Shown: positions 33,333 to 41,700 of the stretch, piece by piece
How positions within the stretch are numbered: the first letter of the stretch is position 1
How the letters are laid out: the number at the start of each line of letters is the position of its first letter
Source of the DNA: Colimorpha sp964483145
GTDB lineage: Bacteria; Bacteroidota; Bacteroidia; Bacteroidales; P3
NCBI GenBank assembly: GCA_964483145.1
Contig: CAZAAK010000007.1
Coordinates: 1 to 43,894, forward strand
Reading direction: 5' to 3'
Length of the DNA stretch: 43,894 bases
The notes under the pieces: generated by a model
What the model was told of the DNA's origin: nothing
Seen by the model: the letters and a program-made list of their open reading frames with translations, nothing else
The model's database searches: none
Position numbers and translations under genes: made by a program

Positions 33333-34252
33333 AATCTCTTTTTCAGTAGAACGTATAGCAAAGTATTGGCGTAGTGTGTGAGTTGGTAGTAAGTGATAGG
33401 TTGGGCACCGTAGAGGCTGTAGGAGTAGGCAATGCTGGGTACCATACTACCTTCGAAATCAAAGCTGTGGGTGAGAGTAGCGAGCCGTTGGAGGATATGC
33501 CAAAAGAGTAGGGGGGAAGCTCCGCTTGGGTGACTTTCGGGGTGGAGCGCGGAGAGGAGGGCATAGGCGCAATGACCATCGTAAGCCACAAAACGCGCGG
33601 CGCGCAAGGTTCCGTTGGTATCGTTCAGCCCAAGTAGGATGCCCTGTTTGCGTTGCAGGGCGGTGGAGATAATCCGTGTCATAAATTCCTCCGACAATAG
33701 GTCTTTTTTGCCGCGCGAAAGCCAATAACGGGTGTGAAACTGGGCAAAATTGGCAGGGTCGAGTTCTGTTGGGTGCAGTACGGGGAGACAGTGGTGTATC
33801 AGTCTCTGCCTACGGCGTTTGTCGAAATTTCTGAAGACCTCTTCGGGGTTGCTGATGTCCTCAATGCGGTAGGTGATACGGGGCCAAACGCGGTATCCAT
33901 CCCAACCGTTGGGCGGAGTGGCCGATGGCCCGAAGTTTTGGTTGAAGAGTGCCAAATGAAGGGAAGCAAAGTACCCAACTAATTGGCGTGTGGTAGCAGG
34001 TATATCTGCACCCGTGCGGAACCAGGGGCCGTTGTATTGCGTCAGCTGTGGCTGTAGAACAAAGCGCAACCCCAATTTGGACCCGATGAGATAGGGCATG
34101 GCAGCAGTGATATTGCCTTGTGAATCCCGCAACAGAGCCACATCCCATTGTTTGCCGTGGCACACTGCGCTCATCCACCAATATTGCAGAAACAGAGGGA
34201 TGTTGTCTCCCTCTGTTTCGCATAATGTTTTATAAATCTCTTTGTTATCCAA
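33329..34252 (-). CDS. FemAB/GNAT-like acetyltransferase (Acetyltransf_6 type)
   Basis: A 307-aa protein. It has IPLFLQYWWMSAVC near residue 17-30, a basic RRRQRLIHH segment around 145-152, and FDFEGSM near 268, followed by the YSLYGAQPITYYQL pattern. These match a Bacteroidota family of GNAT/FemAB-fold proteins. Such enzymes add acyl or aminoacyl groups to cell-envelope substrates. The start is a TTG at 34252; no in-frame ATG lies nearby. It overlaps the methyltransferase gene by 4 nt, and a short GGCC hairpin lies just upstream. Confidence 0.78.
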   Translation of the reverse strand: MDNKEIYKTLCETEGDNIPLFLQYWWMSAVCHGKQWDVALLRDSQGNITAAMPYLIGSKLGLRFVLQPQLTQYNGPWFRTGADIPATTRQLVGYFASLHLALFNQNFGPSATPPNGWDGYRVWPRITYRIEDISNPEEVFRNFDKRRRQRLIHHCLPVLHPTELDPANFAQFHTRYWLSRGKKDLLSEEFMTRIISTALQRKQGILLGLNDTNGTLRAARFVAYDGHCAYALLSALHPESHPSGASPLLFWHILQRLATLTHSFDFEGSMVPSIAYSYSLYGAQPITYYQLTHYANTLLYVLLKKRL

Positions 34253-34284
34253 TAACTTGGCAATTTTGTGGCCTACTGGCCAGG

Positions 34285-35355
34285 TTATTGCATGGTCACG
34301 GTGACACGATTGTTGGCCGAGCGTCCGCTAGGGGTGTTGTTATCGCCTACGGGGTCGTTCTCACCTTTGGCAAGAATTTCGATGCGGTGTTCTTGGATGC
34401 CACGTTTGATTAAGGCCTTCTTGACTTCCACAGCGCGCTGGCGCGAGAGCCCCATGTTGTAGGCTTCGGTGCCTACGTTGTCGCTATAACCTACAAGCAT
34501 CACTTCAAGGTCCTTCTCTTCTTTCATATAGTTGGCCAAATCGTCCAATTCAGTGGTATAGGAGGGTTGGACAGTGGCATCGTTTGGAAGAAACTTGATC
34601 TCGGCAAAGGAACGTGCATTCTTGGCAGCACTGGGCAGAAGGTCGACCTTCTTGGAACTGAAGTCGCAGATAAGCCCTACACGGATCAACTCTTCCTCGG
34701 GTTGCGGCTCGTTGTAGTAGTCTTCGCCCTTCCAGTAACGCCAGTCAATCTCGGCTACCTTATATGTTATTTTGTTCTTCATCTCCAACTCAATGAGGAT
34801 GTCGCGGAAGTAGTCAAGGGAAATCAAAGCCTCCATCTGGGCTTTGGCAACCAACTCATCGCGCAGGTCTTGGTCAGTGACGGAAGGATTGATGGCAAAG
34901 ACAGCGCACAGGTGCATGGGAATCCGGCCGGCACTTTGCAGGTAGTCCATAATGGGGTCAAATTTGCCCCAATTGCGGTCGCTGTCGCGCAACCACTTCT
35001 GTTCGCGGAAATTGTTGTAGTTGTAGTCAACAAAATAAAAGGTCTTGCCGTCGAAAGCGGTAAATTTCCACACTGTGTCGTAGGCCGATTCGCGCACTTT
35101 GTGTTTGCCGTTAGGGTCGATGATGGGCTCTACTTTCTTGCCTTTCTTGGTGTTGGGCATGGTAACCTGCTCATAGAGACCACCTGGGGTGGGATGCCAG
35201 TTGGTGTCCGCTTTGCTACGCAACCAAAGGCGCTTATTGTTGCCTTCGCGGGCAATTTCGGTAGTCTGTTTCTTTTTTAGATACTGGGCCTGAACATTGG
35301 TTGCGGGAAGGAGGGTCAAGGCGACCAACAGGATTATTAAGAGACGTTTGTTCAT
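34285..35355 (-). CDS. OmpA-family outer-membrane protein
   Basis: A 356-aa protein with signal peptide (1-23, ending VQAQ). The N-terminal half (about 30-230) is rich in Trp, Tyr and Asp and is not recognised. The C-terminal part (about 245-356) is an OmpA domain with FLPNDATV, LVGYSDNVGTEAYNMGLSRQ and NNRVTVTM. This domain anchors outer-membrane proteins to peptidoglycan. It lies 45 nt after the FtsE stop on the same strand, so it may be co-transcribed with ftsE. Confidence 0.88.
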   Translation of the reverse strand: MNKRLLIILLVALTLLPATNVQAQYLKKKQTTEIAREGNNKRLWLRSKADTNWHPTPGGLYEQVTMPNTKKGKKVEPIIDPNGKHKVRESAYDTVWKFTAFDGKTFYFVDYNYNNFREQKWLRDSDRNWGKFDPIMDYLQSAGRIPMHLCAVFAINPSVTDQDLRDELVAKAQMEALISLDYFRDILIELEMKNKITYKVAEIDWRYWKGEDYYNEPQPEEELIRVGLICDFSSKKVDLLPSAAKNARSFAEIKFLPNDATVQPSYTTELDDLANYMKEEKDLEVMLVGYSDNVGTEAYNMGLSRQRAVEVKKALIKRGIQEHRIEILAKGENDPVGDNNTPSGRSANNRVTVTMQ

Positions 35356-35400
35356 CGTACAATGTTTTCTATTTTCTTGGGTAACGCAGATAACCGCGAT

Positions 35401-36075
35401 TTATTGTTGAGGGTCTGTAATGGTTCCGTTTTCGCACACCAGAATGCGCGATTGGTATTTGTCAATCATCATAAAGTCGTGGGAAGAAATTAGCATTGTG
35501 GTGCCGGTTTGGCGGTTGATATCCACCAATAACTTCATAATGTCTGAGGAGGTGTTGGGGTCGAGGTTGCCCGTGGGTTCATCGGCAAGAATGAGACTGG
35601 GATTGTTGATGATGGCGCGGGCGATACCCACACGTTGTTGCTCGCCCTCGGAGAGATTGAATACGCGGGCGTCAGCCTTGTCGGCAATCCCCACAGCGTG
35701 GAGCACTTTGTCTATTTGGGGCTCTATTTCGGAATGCTTCCAACCGGTGGCTCGGAGAACGAAAGCTAGGTTGTCGTGTACGTTGCGGTCCTTGAGAAGG
35801 CGAAAGTTCTGGAACACGATACCTATGCGGCGTCGCAACATGGGTATTTGGCGTTGCTTGAGGTGAACCAAATCGAATCCGCACACTCGGGCTTGGCCGG
35901 AGTCGATTTTATGGTCGGCATAGAGGGTGCGCAAAAGCGAAGTCTTCCCCGCACCGCTTTTACCAATCAAGTATACGAACTCTCCAGCATTGATACCAAG
36001 GTTTACATGGGTCAGCAATGGACCATCTTCGTGGCTGATAATTATGTCCTTAAGCGATATGATAGGAGATTCCAT
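35401..36075 (-). CDS. ftsE: FtsE, cell-division ABC transporter ATPase
   Basis: A 224-aa ATPase. Walker A GKSGAGKT is at about 38-45, the Q-loop FQNFRLL, signature LSEGEQQR at about 141-148 (usually LSGGEQQR), and Walker B LADEPTGNLD. These and the HL(K)Q-type region fit FtsE rather than LolD. FtsE works with FtsX to activate cell-wall hydrolases at the septum. ftsX is not next to it. Its promoter is at 36096-36103. Confidence 0.92.
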   Translation of the reverse strand: MESPIISLKDIIISHEDGPLLTHVNLGINAGEFVYLIGKSGAGKTSLLRTLYADHKIDSGQARVCGFDLVHLKQRQIPMLRRRIGIVFQNFRLLKDRNVHDNLAFVLRATGWKHSEIEPQIDKVLHAVGIADKADARVFNLSEGEQQRVGIARAIINNPSLILADEPTGNLDPNTSSDIMKLLVDINRQTGTTMLISSHDFMMIDKYQSRILVCENGTITDPQQ

Positions 36076-36095
36076 GAGTGAAATGTTTCAAGATG

Positions 36096-36103
36096 CAAAG
36101 GTA
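36096..36103 (-). promoter_or_regulatory. -7 promoter element (TACCTTTG) of ftsE
   Basis: A TAnnTTTG match on the minus strand. The implied start is near 36089, about 14 nt from the ftsE ATG. Confidence 0.7.
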
Positions 36104-36159
36104 CTACTTTTTTTTCAATATAGGCTACAGATTTGTTTTTTTGTTTTGGTCGACTGTTT

Positions 36160-37569
36160 CTAACCCTTTGACCAAAATTTTGGTACGAACAGGATAAGCA
36201 GTGTGAGGCATTCAAGGCGCCCCAAAAGCATAAGAAATGTGCAGATGACCTTGCCCGCGGTGGTGAAATCGGCATAGCAACCGAATCCTCCGCTTGTGCC
36301 AAGACCCGGACCGTAACCAGTAATGCAGGCAATGGTGGCACCAATGGATTCGGTGGCATTGATGCCGCTGAGCATGAGCATCATAATACCTACAAAGATG
36401 ACGGCAGCATAAACCAAAAAGATAACCATGACGTTGGTGATGATGTCCTCCGAAACCGGTTTTTTGTTAAGGCGTACAGGATTGACCGAGTGGGGGTGCA
36501 GGCGGTCGCGGAGGATTTTGCGCACATTGCGTATGAGAATGAGCACACGCATGGTCTTGAGCCCGCCGGTGGTGGAACCTGCCATACCGCCACAGAGCGA
36601 CAGCACCACGAAGAGGAAAGTGACGGGCACCCACCATTGCGAAGTGTCCGCCACGAGCGAGCCGGTGGTTGTGAGAACACTTATAGTCTGCACAATGCCG
36701 CATCTAACGGCATCAGGGAAGGAATAGCCCATCTTGAGTGCCAAGGCAAGAATGACAAAGATTGCGCCCCCCAAGAAGGTGGTTAGATAGCAAATGGTTT
36801 GGTCGAATTTGTTGCGCAGGCGGTCCCATTGGAGGGTGAGAAAGTAGTAAAGCATGGAAAAGTTAACGCCGCTGAAAAGCATGGCGATGGCCACCACATA
36901 CTGCTGGACATGGGTGAGGTGTTCAAGACTGTTGTTGTAGATGGAAAAGCCTCCGGAAGAAATGTTGGTAAAGGTGACGTTGACAGCATCCCAAAGGTGG
37001 AGGCCGGTCTTCCACAAGGTGGTGATAAATAACAGAGTAAGAAATATATAAATGCCTAGTGTGTGGCGGATGGTGGCACCCATGGAAGTGGTTTGCTTGC
37101 CGGTATTGTCGGCTCCAGAGGCCTCGGCCGTGTAGAGGCTGTATTTGTTGATGCCCATGGAAGGAACAAGAGCCAATACCAGTAACACAATGCCAAAGCC
37201 ACCAAACCATTGGGTCATGCTACGCCAAAGCAGTATGGAAGCAGGCAACCACTCAACTGTGGAAAAGATGGTGGCACCCGTAGAAGTAATGCCGGAGGTG
37301 GATTCGAAAAGAGCGTTGGCAAAGGATGTGGTGACTCCCGTGGCAAGATAGGGTAGAGCCCCAAAAAGAGAAAGCACCACCCACATAACCACCACTAGCA
37401 GATAAGCTATGCGCTTGTCCGTGATGCGCCGGGCATTGTGATAACGGACTGTGAGAAAGAGCCCTATGTTGAAGGTGAAGAGCCCCGATACGGTTATCTT
37501 CGCCCAGGTGTCATCGGCAAAATGGAATGCAGGAATGAGACAGGATAGGATGAGAGCGCCTTCCACCAT
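36160..37569 (-). CDS. trkH: TrkH-type potassium transporter subunit (second of two)
   Basis: A 469-aa multi-pass protein from the ATG at 37569. It has TrkH repeats with pore-type glycine motifs (STSGITSTGATIF and ISSGGFSIY) and a third filter-like segment (LTTTGSLVADT); the mid-protein GGMAGSTTGGLKTMR motif is also typical. With TrkA it forms K+ uptake. The homologous N-terminus (VKYILRFIGILL, a TM start) lies upstream of this ATG, and the only in-frame upstream starts are TTG codons up to 37746, inside the preceding gene. So the real start is probably non-ATG and further upstream, and translation may be coupled to the preceding trkH. Confidence 0.85.
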   Translation of the reverse strand: MVEGALILSCLIPAFHFADDTWAKITVSGLFTFNIGLFLTVRYHNARRITDKRIAYLLVVVMWVVLSLFGALPYLATGVTTSFANALFESTSGITSTGATIFSTVEWLPASILLWRSMTQWFGGFGIVLLVLALVPSMGINKYSLYTAEASGADNTGKQTTSMGATIRHTLGIYIFLTLLFITTLWKTGLHLWDAVNVTFTNISSGGFSIYNNSLEHLTHVQQYVVAIAMLFSGVNFSMLYYFLTLQWDRLRNKFDQTICYLTTFLGGAIFVILALALKMGYSFPDAVRCGIVQTISVLTTTGSLVADTSQWWVPVTFLFVVLSLCGGMAGSTTGGLKTMRVLILIRNVRKILRDRLHPHSVNPVRLNKKPVSEDIITNVMVIFLVYAAVIFVGIMMLMLSGINATESIGATIACITGYGPGLGTSGGFGCYADFTTAGKVICTFLMLLGRLECLTLLILFVPKFWSKG

Positions 37570-37678
37570 CAGCAGGATGCCGATAAAGCGTAGTATGTAT
37601 TTTACCTGGTTGATAGCTATGTTATATTTGACTGATTGTTCGTGATTTCTGCTATTTGCTATTTCGACTGCGAATATA

Positions 37679-39187
37679 TTACCTACGTTTCCAATAGGCT
37701 GGAGAAATAATGGCAATGAGGGCAAAGAGCTCAATGCGGCCTGCAATCATGAGGGTGGCAAGTGCCCATTTGGCAAAGTGGGATAGCAGGCTGTAATCGA
37801 GATTTCCGCCAAGGTTATTGATTAGTGGAGAGGGACCTAGGTTGCCGATATTGGCAGCTGCCATGCAGATGGAATCGGGAATGCTGCAGCCGCAGAGGGT
37901 GAGAACGAAGGCCCCGATAAGGATAAAAGCAAAATAGAGGAAGACAAAGGCAAAGACCTTGTTGATGTAATCCTCCTCCACTGCCTTATGGTTGACCTTG
38001 ACGCAAGTGACTGCGTTGGGATGAATCATGCGGGTGAAGTAGTTGCTGATGTATTTGTAGAGTGTGATAATGCGTAGGATTTTGATGCCTCCACCCGTGG
38101 AACCTGCCGATGCACCTACAAGAATCATGAGAAATGTGAGCACGCTTACAAGAAATGACCAGTGTTGCGGTTTTGGAAAGTAGAATCCGCAAGAGGATAT
38201 GCTAGAGGCTACATGGAAAATGCTGTAATGGAGAGCCGAACGAAAGTCGTTGCCGACGGCACTGAAGGCAATAGTGCAGACGATGCTAACAACAAGGATG
38301 ATCCCAAAATAGGTCCAAAGCTCTTCGTCGCGGCTACATTTGCGCCACTTGAGGGTAAAGAGGTTGTAAAGTTGGGCTAGGCTGATGCCACTGAGAATCA
38401 TGAATGCGGTGACGATGGCCAGACCTCTAGCGCTCAAGGAGGCAAGCCCCATGCTGTGGGGCACAAAGCCACCCGTGGAAATGGTGCTGAAGGTTAGGCA
38501 CATGGACTCGAATATAGGCGTTCCGTTAATCAGCAGCAATGTCATCATGCCAACGGTGAGTGTGATATAAATAGTAAAGAGGCGCGTGACGCTCTTGGAG
38601 AGGCGGGGATGAAGTTTGCGTTGTCTAGTGCCGGAAAATTCGGCTTCGTAGAGTTGTTCGCCGTCCACTCCCAACTTGCGGAGGATAGCAACGGCAAAAA
38701 GCATAAATCCCATGCCGCCAATCCACTGGGTAAATGAGCGGTACACCAAGAGACTCTGTGGCAGATCTTCGGGTCGAGAAAGGATGGAAGAGCCTGTGGT
38801 GGTAAAACCGCTGACGGATTCAAAGACCGCATCGGTAAAAGAGCCGATGCTACCCGAAAAGAGGTAGGGTATGGTGCCTCCAAGCGGAATGATCATCCAA
38901 ATGAAAGTGGTGAACCAATAACTCTCTGTTTCTCTAAGGTCGTAGGTGGCGCCACGCCCTACAAAATTGCGAAGGAATAGCCCCAAAATAAGAATAGCCA
39001 TGCCGGAAATTACGATGGAGAATTGGGCCCCATCTCGGTAGAGAATCGATACAGCCAAAGGCAACACCATGCTGACGGCCAAATAGGTGAGCAACATACC
39101 TGTGAGCCGCGCAATAAGTCGGAAGTTGAATCTGCGCAGTCCCAGCCTCTCGGCAGGCCATTCTTCTATTTTCGTGCGGATGGGCAA
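37679..39187 (-). CDS. trkH: TrkH-type potassium transporter subunit (first of two)
   Basis: A 502-aa multi-pass membrane protein with the four TrkH repeats: FESVSGFTTTGSSIL, LTFSTISTGGFV, HVASSISSCGFYF and the C-terminal ANIGNLGPSP. GASAGSTGGGIKILR corresponds to the loop seen in the second copy. The start is a TTG at 39187. It follows trkA by 84 nt. Together with the next trkH it forms a trkA-trkH-trkH run; the second copy may have different affinity or ion preference. Confidence 0.9.
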   Translation of the reverse strand: MPIRTKIEEWPAERLGLRRFNFRLIARLTGMLLTYLAVSMVLPLAVSILYRDGAQFSIVISGMAILILGLFLRNFVGRGATYDLRETESYWFTTFIWMIIPLGGTIPYLFSGSIGSFTDAVFESVSGFTTTGSSILSRPEDLPQSLLVYRSFTQWIGGMGFMLFAVAILRKLGVDGEQLYEAEFSGTRQRKLHPRLSKSVTRLFTIYITLTVGMMTLLLINGTPIFESMCLTFSTISTGGFVPHSMGLASLSARGLAIVTAFMILSGISLAQLYNLFTLKWRKCSRDEELWTYFGIILVVSIVCTIAFSAVGNDFRSALHYSIFHVASSISSCGFYFPKPQHWSFLVSVLTFLMILVGASAGSTGGGIKILRIITLYKYISNYFTRMIHPNAVTCVKVNHKAVEEDYINKVFAFVFLYFAFILIGAFVLTLCGCSIPDSICMAAANIGNLGPSPLINNLGGNLDYSLLSHFAKWALATLMIAGRIELFALIAIISPAYWKRR

Positions 39188-39271
39188 GGCAATTAATAAC
39201 TAACAGTCAAAACAAACCAACGATTCCTTTTGGAAGGTTTCTATCTAGGATATTTGTTGCGATTCCGATTT

Positions 39272-40612
39272 TCAACCAAACATTCTCGCCACTTGGTCCA
39301 TCACTTTGGGGAGGGCGAATACGATGACTTTGTCCTTGGGCTCGATTTGAGTGTCGCGGGTGGGTAGTATGCTTTGGTTGCCGCGGATGATGCCACCAAT
39401 GGTAGAGCCTTGGGGCAAAGCAAGCTCACGGATGGTGTGGCGTGTGGCATAAGCGTGCTTGGCCACGTTGAACTCCACCAACTCGGCATTGGTGCCGCTG
39501 AGCCATTTGCTGCGGACAGCATCGCCTTTGACTATAAAACGGGAGATATAGCTGGCGGTGATAAGCTTTTTGTTGATGATAGTGTCGATACCAATGTCTT
39601 GCGAAAGACTGATAAAACCGGTGTTTTCCACTAGGGCAATAGTGCGGTGTACGCCCAGTTTTTTGGCGTGCAGGCAGGTGAGAATATTGGTCTCGGATGA
39701 ATCCGTTACCGAGATAAAGGCATCGGTGTTTTGGAGACCTTCTTCCTTGAGGAGCTCAATGTCGGTGGCGTCGCCATTGATGATAAGCGATTTGTTGAGC
39801 AGGCTGGCGGCTTCATCGCAACGGGCCTTTGATTCCTCAAAAAGGGTAATGTGGATTTTGTCTTCAAGAGTTTGGGCAGCAAACCGTCCGATGCGCCCTG
39901 CGCCCACAATCATTGCCTTGTGGATGCTCACATCGGTTTTGCCAGCAACGCGTTTGATGGTATCGAACTGGTTGGGCCGGCTGATAAGATAGACAAGGTC
40001 GCCTTGATGGAAGGTGGTGTCCAGGTGCGGAAAGATGGTTTGGCTGTTGCGCAGCAGGGCTACGATGCGCACCTCGAGGGTATTGTAAATCTGGATAAGT
40101 TCCCTAACACTGTGATTGACTACGGGAGAGTCGGCCTCAAGGTGAATAAGGTACATGGTGAGCAGTCCACTGGAAAAATCAAAGAACTCCGTGGCAACGG
40201 AATTGTTGATGAGATTGGTGATTTCCTTGGTAGCAATGCGTTCGGGGCAGACCATTTCGTCCACTCCCAGCTCGCGGAACATGTCGCGGTGTTTGGGGTA
40301 GAGAAACTCGGTGTTGCTGATGCGCGCCAAAGTCTTTTTAGCCCCCAATTTCTTGGCTAATGCGCAACTCACCAGATTGATGCTCTCGTCGTGAAGTACG
40401 GCAAGGAATAGATCGCAGTTGCCCACATTGGCATCGTCAAGCACTTTTGGCGAGGTGGAGGATCCGGCAATAGCCATAAGGTCCGTCTCCTTCTCTAGGC
40501 GTTTCAGTAATTCCGAATTGGGGTCCACCACTGTGATGTTGTGGTCCAATTCGGTTAGCGATTTGGCAAGGTAGAAACCTACCTCACCGTCACCTGCAAT
40601 GATTATGTTCAT
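39272..40612 (-). CDS. trkA: TrkA, potassium transport regulator
   Basis: A 446-aa cytosolic protein with two RCK_N/RCK_C pairs. The first NAD-binding motif GDGEVG is at 7-12 and the second, GAGRIG, at about 233-238. Both RCK_C lobes are present. TrkA binds NAD(H)/ATP and gates TrkH. The start at 40612 is used because it gives the standard N-terminus MNIIIAGDG; a longer frame upstream is not supported. No clear -7 element was found upstream on the minus strand. Confidence 0.95.
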   Translation of the reverse strand: MNIIIAGDGEVGFYLAKSLTELDHNITVVDPNSELLKRLEKETDLMAIAGSSTSPKVLDDANVGNCDLFLAVLHDESINLVSCALAKKLGAKKTLARISNTEFLYPKHRDMFRELGVDEMVCPERIATKEITNLINNSVATEFFDFSSGLLTMYLIHLEADSPVVNHSVRELIQIYNTLEVRIVALLRNSQTIFPHLDTTFHQGDLVYLISRPNQFDTIKRVAGKTDVSIHKAMIVGAGRIGRFAAQTLEDKIHITLFEESKARCDEAASLLNKSLIINGDATDIELLKEEGLQNTDAFISVTDSSETNILTCLHAKKLGVHRTIALVENTGFISLSQDIGIDTIINKKLITASYISRFIVKGDAVRSKWLSGTNAELVEFNVAKHAYATRHTIRELALPQGSTIGGIIRGNQSILPTRDTQIEPKDKVIVFALPKVMDQVARMFG

Positions 40613-41025
40613 CTTTTTTCTGTTCTTTTTTGTGCACAAACAATCGGTTACGGTTTCCCGATGACGGAAGGGCTTGAGAGTGCCATCTGTGGCGATATCC
40701 AAGCGAAAGATGCTTTATGCCTTGTATAAGCCGTAATTTGGTGTTTTCTATATGCTGTTCTCTATACGCGTAACTTTGACTAACGCGCGCACAGAAAAAA
40801 TATTGTGTGCCGAGTTGTGAATTGCTGTACTCGCGTAAAAAGTCCTGCGCGTCAAATGCGGTTTCATCCAACGGATACACATTCGGGCGGAAGGTCTCGT
40901 ACAATCGGGACCAATTCTGTTCATGGATTCTGCAAGCCACAAATGCGCAACAGACAATCTTTCCTCTATAGAGCCAATCACAGCCTTGCAATCTAGCCCT
41001 GGGTAAGCGGATGGGTATAGGTAGG
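40613..41025. other. Intergenic stretch between trkA and hairpin B, no gene seen
   Basis: Overlapping short frames on both strands were not convincing. A lone plus-strand TAACTTTG at 40771-40778 fits the promoter consensus but faces no gene, only hairpin B. The GGGTATAGGTAGG-like sequence at its end (41013-41025) resembles the flank of hairpin A. Confidence 0.5.
40771..40778 (+). promoter_or_regulatory. Orphan -7-like element (TAACTTTG)
   Basis: It fits TAnnTTTG on the plus strand, with about 250 bp of non-coding sequence and hairpin B downstream. Possible promoter of a non-coding RNA, or chance. Confidence 0.3.
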
Positions 41026-41130
41026 TTCGTCTTTTTGTTTACCTTTCTTTTACTTTTCTTTTACCTTTTGTTTACCTAACCTAAATAAAAGGTAAAAGAA
41101 AAGTAAAAGAAAGGTAAACAAAAAGACGAA
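41026..41130. repeat. Long hairpin element B (49-bp near-perfect inverted repeat)
   Basis: Arms 41026-41074 and 41082-41130 (49 nt each) are inverted copies with one mismatch, a G/T position that would be a G-U pair in RNA, and a 7-nt loop CCTAACC. The arms are built of GTTTACCTTT(C/T)TTTTACC modules like those of element A at 13412-13597, and the left flanks are also alike. It lies between the divergent trkA and the 44-aa gene. Confidence 0.88.
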
Positions 41131-41340
41131 GTTAGCAAGGCCCTGCCGATACCGTGGCGTTGCCACACCTGTACTATACTACACTGTTTTGTGGCTATTG
41201 CAAGACTCGCACAGGTATATCCCGTCAAAACGATGACGGACTCTGGCTAAATCAAGCAAACGGTATGGGCAAGAGATACAAAAAAACGTGCCGGCAAGTG
41301 GTCCTTGCGAAAAAAATTTGTGTATGTCGGAATAATGTTG

Positions 41341-41348
41341 TAGCTTTG
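41341..41348 (+). promoter_or_regulatory. -7 promoter element (TAGCTTTG) of the 44-aa gene
   Basis: A TAnnTTTG match. The implied start is near 41355, giving a leader of about 69 nt to the ATG at 41424. Confidence 0.7.
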
Positions 41349-41423
41349 CAAAACATTTTGTGTAACGTGGATTGCATGTTGCGCGCACTAAATCAGTAGG
41401 TTAAACAATAAAATATTTGTGTC

Positions 41424-41558
41424 ATGGGTATCAATGCAAACAAGAAAGTAAAGAGAAGCAAGGTTAGAATCAACGGAAATAAGAACTCCACCAACAATTG
41501 GGGTCTCACTGCTGCTGGTTGGAATGCTGTCCACAAAGCTGTCATCAGCGCTGAATAA
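41424..41558 (+). CDS. Basic 44-aa small protein, unrecognised
   Basis: This 45-codon frame (ATG 41424, TAA 41556-41558) is too short for usual ORF lists. It has its own promoter (41341-41348) and a terminator with a seven-T tail (41584-41613), so it is a discrete transcript of about 250 nt. The protein is strongly basic in its first half (KKVKRSKVRINGNK) and ends in a hydrophobic-to-acidic helix (GLTAAGWNAVHKAVISAE). No signal peptide or Cys. A nucleic-acid- or ribosome-binding small protein fits the charge, but no family is recognised. An sRNA is the alternative reading. Confidence 0.65.
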   Translation: MGINANKKVKRSKVRINGNKNSTNNWGLTAAGWNAVHKAVISAE

Positions 41559-41583
41559 TTCCGGCTTCTTCCTGGTAAGAGAT

Positions 41584-41613
41584 AAGGCTGCGCATTAAGT
41601 GTGGCCTTTTTTT
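41584..41613 (+). terminator. Rho-independent terminator of the 44-aa gene
   Basis: A stem AAGGC/GCCTT extended by wobble pairs closes an ATTAA loop. It is followed by a run of T (41607-41613). It lies 25 nt after the small gene's stop and upstream of lemA. Confidence 0.75.
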
Positions 41614-41700
41614 GTGTGTTGCTGTGCAAAAAGAAGGTGCTGGGCAATAAAGTGCGCCGGATTGCGTTGTAATACGGATTGAAAAGAAACCGAAATTGCC

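Noticed and set aside
40590..40991. Minus-strand 133-aa frame overlapping the trkA start
   Set aside because: It overlaps trkA in another frame and the rest shows no domain or signal; likely chance coding.
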